64,000 nt of DNA, taken from Hofstenia miamia. Lineage: Eukaryota > Xenacoelomorpha > Acoela > Hofsteniidae. Both the position numbers and the translations under genes were made by a program. A model generated the notes under the pieces. The model did not search any database. It was not told the origin of the DNA and saw only the letters and a list, made by a program, of their open reading frames with translations. The stretch spans positions 2,901,471 through 2,965,470 of the forward strand of contig CABFPE010000010.1 in assembly GCA_900660155.1 (NCBI GenBank). The letters run 5' to 3'. Below are positions 60,389 to 64,000 of the stretch, piece by piece (position 1 is the first letter of the stretch; each line of letters begins with the position of its first letter).

Positions 60389-61061
60389 CCCAGATAACAA
60401 TTTAAGGGCTAAACAACGTTGTTTTGGGTTGTTATGGGGTTGTTTTATGTGTCAAAAACAATGTTGTTTTAATGTCAAAATGGCACCATTTCATTGCTCA
60501 AAACAACATTGCTTCAACAACGTTGCTAAGCTGTTCAAACATTGCATTAAACAAACACAAGCCCAACAAAGGGCAGACCATTATCTTTGAGATACTATCA
60601 AGTATAATCAATACAAACAAAAATTTGTTAAAGATTTTAAATGAATGTCTTGTATATAAATGATAACAATGAGCATGATAAATTTAAAACTCTAAATTAA
60701 GCACAATTTTGAAATAGTACTATCTTATGTTGTAAAAAATCTCTTCAGCTCAATTGTAACTTATGTTATTTAATAGTCAATATCAAGGTGTCCAAATATT
60801 CATGAATAAATTATTTTTAAAATTCACTTATCTGGCATATTATAATTTTTTGCAAATTAAAAATTTCAAAAAAGGTTTTGCAAATCCTTTTTTTTATAAA
60901 AAGATCTAGTAATAAAAATAAAAAATGAGTTTTATGTGCAAGCAGCTGTTTACTGATTATTTTTTACTAAAGTTGTTATTATGATGTTAGTGGTTGCTGC
61001 AACAACCAAAAGTATGAAACAACTATAAACAACGTAAAAACAACCAAAATTGTTATCTGGG
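60389..61061. mobile_element. 673-bp MITE
   Basis: Terminal inverted repeat cccagataacaattt (60389-60403) with its complement at 61047-61061. The interior near both ends is built from ggttgtt/aacaacgttgtttt phrases in both orientations. No ORF. No clear target duplication, so the superfamily is unassigned. Confidence 0.8.
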
Positions 61062-61284
61062 AAGTATAGAAGGATCCAGTAGCTGTGCTAGGAATCAAAG
61101 GATAAACCACAAGCGGACATTTCAATATCCTGCAGTTTGCAGTAGGTTCCTCACAAGTAAGCTGATTAATTTTCATTGATTTGTTTTTGAAGGTTAAAAA
61201 TTGCTAAAAAAATACATGTAGTTTGACACTAGAATGGTGAATGCATTCAAATTATTAAGTGCAAAATCCATTACTTTGTAAGTG

Positions 61285-61533
61285 GGCACTGAAAGGGCCC
61301 TCATGCCTTAACCATCCTAGAGAGTAACCTCCTCGCGGTGGTTCCTGGAGAAGCTACCTCCCAAGGCGAAAGCCAAAGGGTGGTGTTGAGCTAATACTTG
61401 ACAGGCGCGTCCCTTTGCAGAATCCCGAACCAAGAGTGGACGTTAAGCAATAGGGTATAAGAAGGTGCCGCCATGTGTGCTATGCGCATGTGGGGGCGGT
61501 AATGATGATGTGAGACTGTCTGGTAGTCTAGCA
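61285..61533. other. GC-rich, CpG-containing block ending at a single N
   Basis: About 250 bp strikingly richer in G and C than its surroundings, with several CpG, including a ggc-gaaa-gcc hairpin at 61365-61374 (GNRA-type loop). It stops at the N of 61534, after which a short TA tract begins, so it may be truncated by the assembly. It could be a retroelement UTR, SINE or structured RNA; I do not recognise it. Confidence 0.5.
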
Positions 61534-61534
61534 N

Positions 61535-63966
61535 ATATATATATAAATTGGATTCAATTTAAGTTTAATTAAATTTTTTGGTTCCATTGTCTAATGTGGT
61601 CTGATAGATTAGTTTCTATTGGTAATAAATTTGCTGAAAGTGAAGTGAAATATTGGTATGTTCACAAGAAATTAGAAAGATCTTAAAAACAAAACTATAA
61701 TTACTTCTGCAAAATCAAAAAGTTCTCTCAAATTTTCCCAGGATCTAGTGTATTTTGCAAATATCAATAATGTTGACAATTACTCTGAATGTGTTTTGTT
61801 TTTGTTACCACAATCCTAAATTAAACACGCAGCAAACCAGTTTTTGAATTCTTTCATATCATCCTTCCAAAACTCTAAAACTAATGCGCTTTTTTTCCAT
61901 TTTCAGGCATTTTCTTAAAAAATTCTATTTAAAAATGGTAATTAAAGGCACATTCATTATCGTCTTTAGAGTCAAGAAATGGTTCAATTTTCTCTGTGGA
62001 AGGTCCATTGCAGAAGATAATGTATTAGATGAAATAGATCTATGATTTTCAAGTTCTCCCATTTTTCGAATTTTTGAAATATTTTTCAGTATGTTTCAGT
62101 CACTTTATTCCAAATATATCCATCTCTTTGTGAACATGTCTCTACAGAAGTTCATACTTTCCCACATCTATCATTTATATCATGTCTAGTTAATATCTCA
62201 ATTGCTTAAATTTCTGGATATTAGAATGCATACCAAAACAAACTGTTATACTTGAAATATTTACTGCCTTTCTTGCAAAAATTGTCTAAAATTGTTTATT
62301 AATGATATAACGAGGACCTACTTCTTTGCTATATTTATATAATTACTTTGTTCATTTGGTAGTTTGCACCCCAAAAATGCTCCGGGACTGCATTTATTTA
62401 AAATTTCTTCTAATAGGCTATATTTCTATTTATTTCACTTTGGGGTTCTGTGGGGCCACACCCCTCAGGAATGTACATATACACTATTCATAGCAGAATA
62501 ATTTTGTTATTATTCGAGATATACTTAAGTTTTTATAGAATGTTTAATTTTCCCTTGAATTCGTTTATTAGACACTTAGTTTTTCTCTTGCTCCTGTTTA
62601 CAAATTCACAATAGTAAGTCCTATTAGTATATTATTTATGCAAAAGTTTAGTAAAATTAAATTTAGAAAGAAAAGTTGAAAAAATTTGCAATTTGTACAA
62701 ATTTTCACAAACATTTACAGAAAACTTCTGAAATATTAGTGAGCAATTTTTGAAGAAATCCCAGTGGTATTTACAGTAAAAGCCTTGATTTGCCCTTGGC
62801 CTGTTTGACTAAAAAATGAATGCATTTGTGGATGTGAATTGATTTTGTCTAAATATAGTAAATTGTGCGCATTGAGAACGACTGCTGTTCTTTGAAATAA
62901 TTGTTTCGCAAACACAGAATACAAAAGATAATTTCCTCCAATCAGAATTTAATATTTGGTACAAACGAATGCTGTTTATTAAATGTTTTTAACACAGTCT
63001 TTCAAAGAATAATGGCTACTAACAGCATTTTTTTCTGAAATTCACAAAAATATTCGTGTTTTTAGTTATTCATTACTTTTCCTTTTTTTAGAAATATTAC
63101 AATATAATTGAATATTTCAATCTTACGATAAATTTGTTGTCCGCAATAAAAAGCCTTATTTTGATGATTGTCAAACAGGAAATTCAATATCTAGTAATGC
63201 CACATCTGATCTGAAGCCCAATCCTTTAGATCAATCTCAATTTCGAGTACGCCGAGCATTAATGTTCCTCCCACTTCGTCCTTTGATTTATGTCACACAT
63301 TAATTTAACCTATAGAAGCTTATGTGGATGCTTACGATGTATGCTCATTTACTATGAAGAGTTGTGATTAATCTGTAAAACTAACAGATTATCAATAATG
63401 TTTTACATGCCAACCACTAAATGAAGGCATCGTCTGCTCTTAAATTGCAATATTCAATATAAATGAAACAGTGAGAAAATAATGCTTTGCAGGCTGGAAA
63501 ATATTGTGTGCCCGTTCCTCGGATGACACATTTTAAAGGATAACGAACGGCCCGTGCCCGCTCAAGACCCCCGGTGTTTTCCCTGCCCGGTGCCCAAATC
63601 TGCTAAATAGATTAAATATAGATGAGTGACCTNTTCTAGCAAGACCTTAGAGAACCGTCTGGACTTTTAGAAAAGACAATAGACTAAAAGTTGCAAGGTG
63701 TGTTATATTTTACAAAAGAAAACTTTAAAAGAAAAATGTAGAAAACAGAAATATTCAGATAGGGTTCTAGGAAAATAATGTTTGTCCGTGCTGCACCACC
63801 CGTTTCGGAAGACAACGGGCGACAGGCGCCGCTCATTGACTTCATCTCTGTTGGTTGTCCGCTCGAGGGGCAGTCCGCAATACACTATTCGAAAACCACA
63901 AACACTATTTAAGTCAACTTCATTTGGATGAATAATTAGAATTTGCTCATAGTCATAAACGCGTAA

Positions 63967-63969
<3 letters not shown>
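61535..63969. other. no recognised gene
   Basis: AT-rich DNA with a single N at 63633. The stretches 63540-63600 and 63790-63880 are locally GC-rich and rich in cccg/cggg phrases, but I see no domain or repeat structure. Confidence 0.5.

Positions 63970-64000
<31 letters not shown>
63970..64000. repeat. (TA)n microsatellite running off the window
   Basis: Alternating TA tract to the end of the sequence. Confidence 0.9.

Overview
The window is AT-rich genomic DNA from an invertebrate animal. The evidence is a multi-exon gene with GT..AG introns encoding a DH-PH-FYVE-PH protein, together with metazoan transposon families: a Maverick/Polinton, mariner and Tc1, hAT, pogo/Tigger, APE-type and R4/Dong-type non-LTR retrotransposons, and foldback elements. 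I cannot name the species. No rRNA, tRNA or CRISPR array was recognised. The assembly is imperfect: there is a 1000-base N gap at 46080-47079 and single Ns at 1735, 61534 and 63633.

Layout. 0.3-11.4 kb: a decayed Polinton with all recognised genes on the minus strand. From 11.4 kb downwards these are a packaging ATPase, integrase, a small virion-type protein, an intact capsid-like protein, an adenain-like protease, and two broken copies of a further structural-type gene. No DNA polymerase B was seen. 11.4-13.9 kb: diverged tandem repeats. 13.95-16.8 kb: a nearly complete APE-RT retrotransposon with two nonsense changes and a frameshift. 17.95-43.57 kb, minus strand: nine exons of an FGD-type Rho guanine-exchange factor, whose 5' end was not found. 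Its introns hold an intact mariner (18.57-19.92 kb), a hAT interrupted by a pogo element (19.93-24.23 kb), a 612-bp foldback (30.67-31.28 kb), a LINE (37.9-40.1 kb) and a Tc1 relic (40.38-41.65 kb); a deleted mariner (43.64-44.19 kb) lies just upstream of the first exon found. 45.46-47.21 kb: an R4/Dong-like retrotransposon lying between TAA repeats and broken by the N gap. 47.77-49.17 kb: an unidentified element built around six copies of a 19-bp motif. 49.98-50.42 kb: a fragment of a hAT-like (DUF4371-type) transposase. 52.7-61 kb: gene-free, extremely CpG-poor DNA containing a 2.4-kb imperfect palindrome and a MITE. 61.29-61.53 kb: a short GC-rich block. The rest has no recognisable gene.

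The one host gene probably encodes a Cdc42/Rho-activating GEF that binds phosphoinositides through its FYVE and PH domains. The Polinton genes formerly made a virus-like particle (capsid, maturation protease, genome-packaging ATPase) plus an integrase. Only the capsid-like reading frame is still open. Nothing in the window is an operon or an obviously new multi-gene system. The most unusual points are the sharp contrast in CpG content between blocks, the palindrome with its 83-bp subrepeats, the 19-bp motif element, and the Dong-like insertion in TAA repeats.
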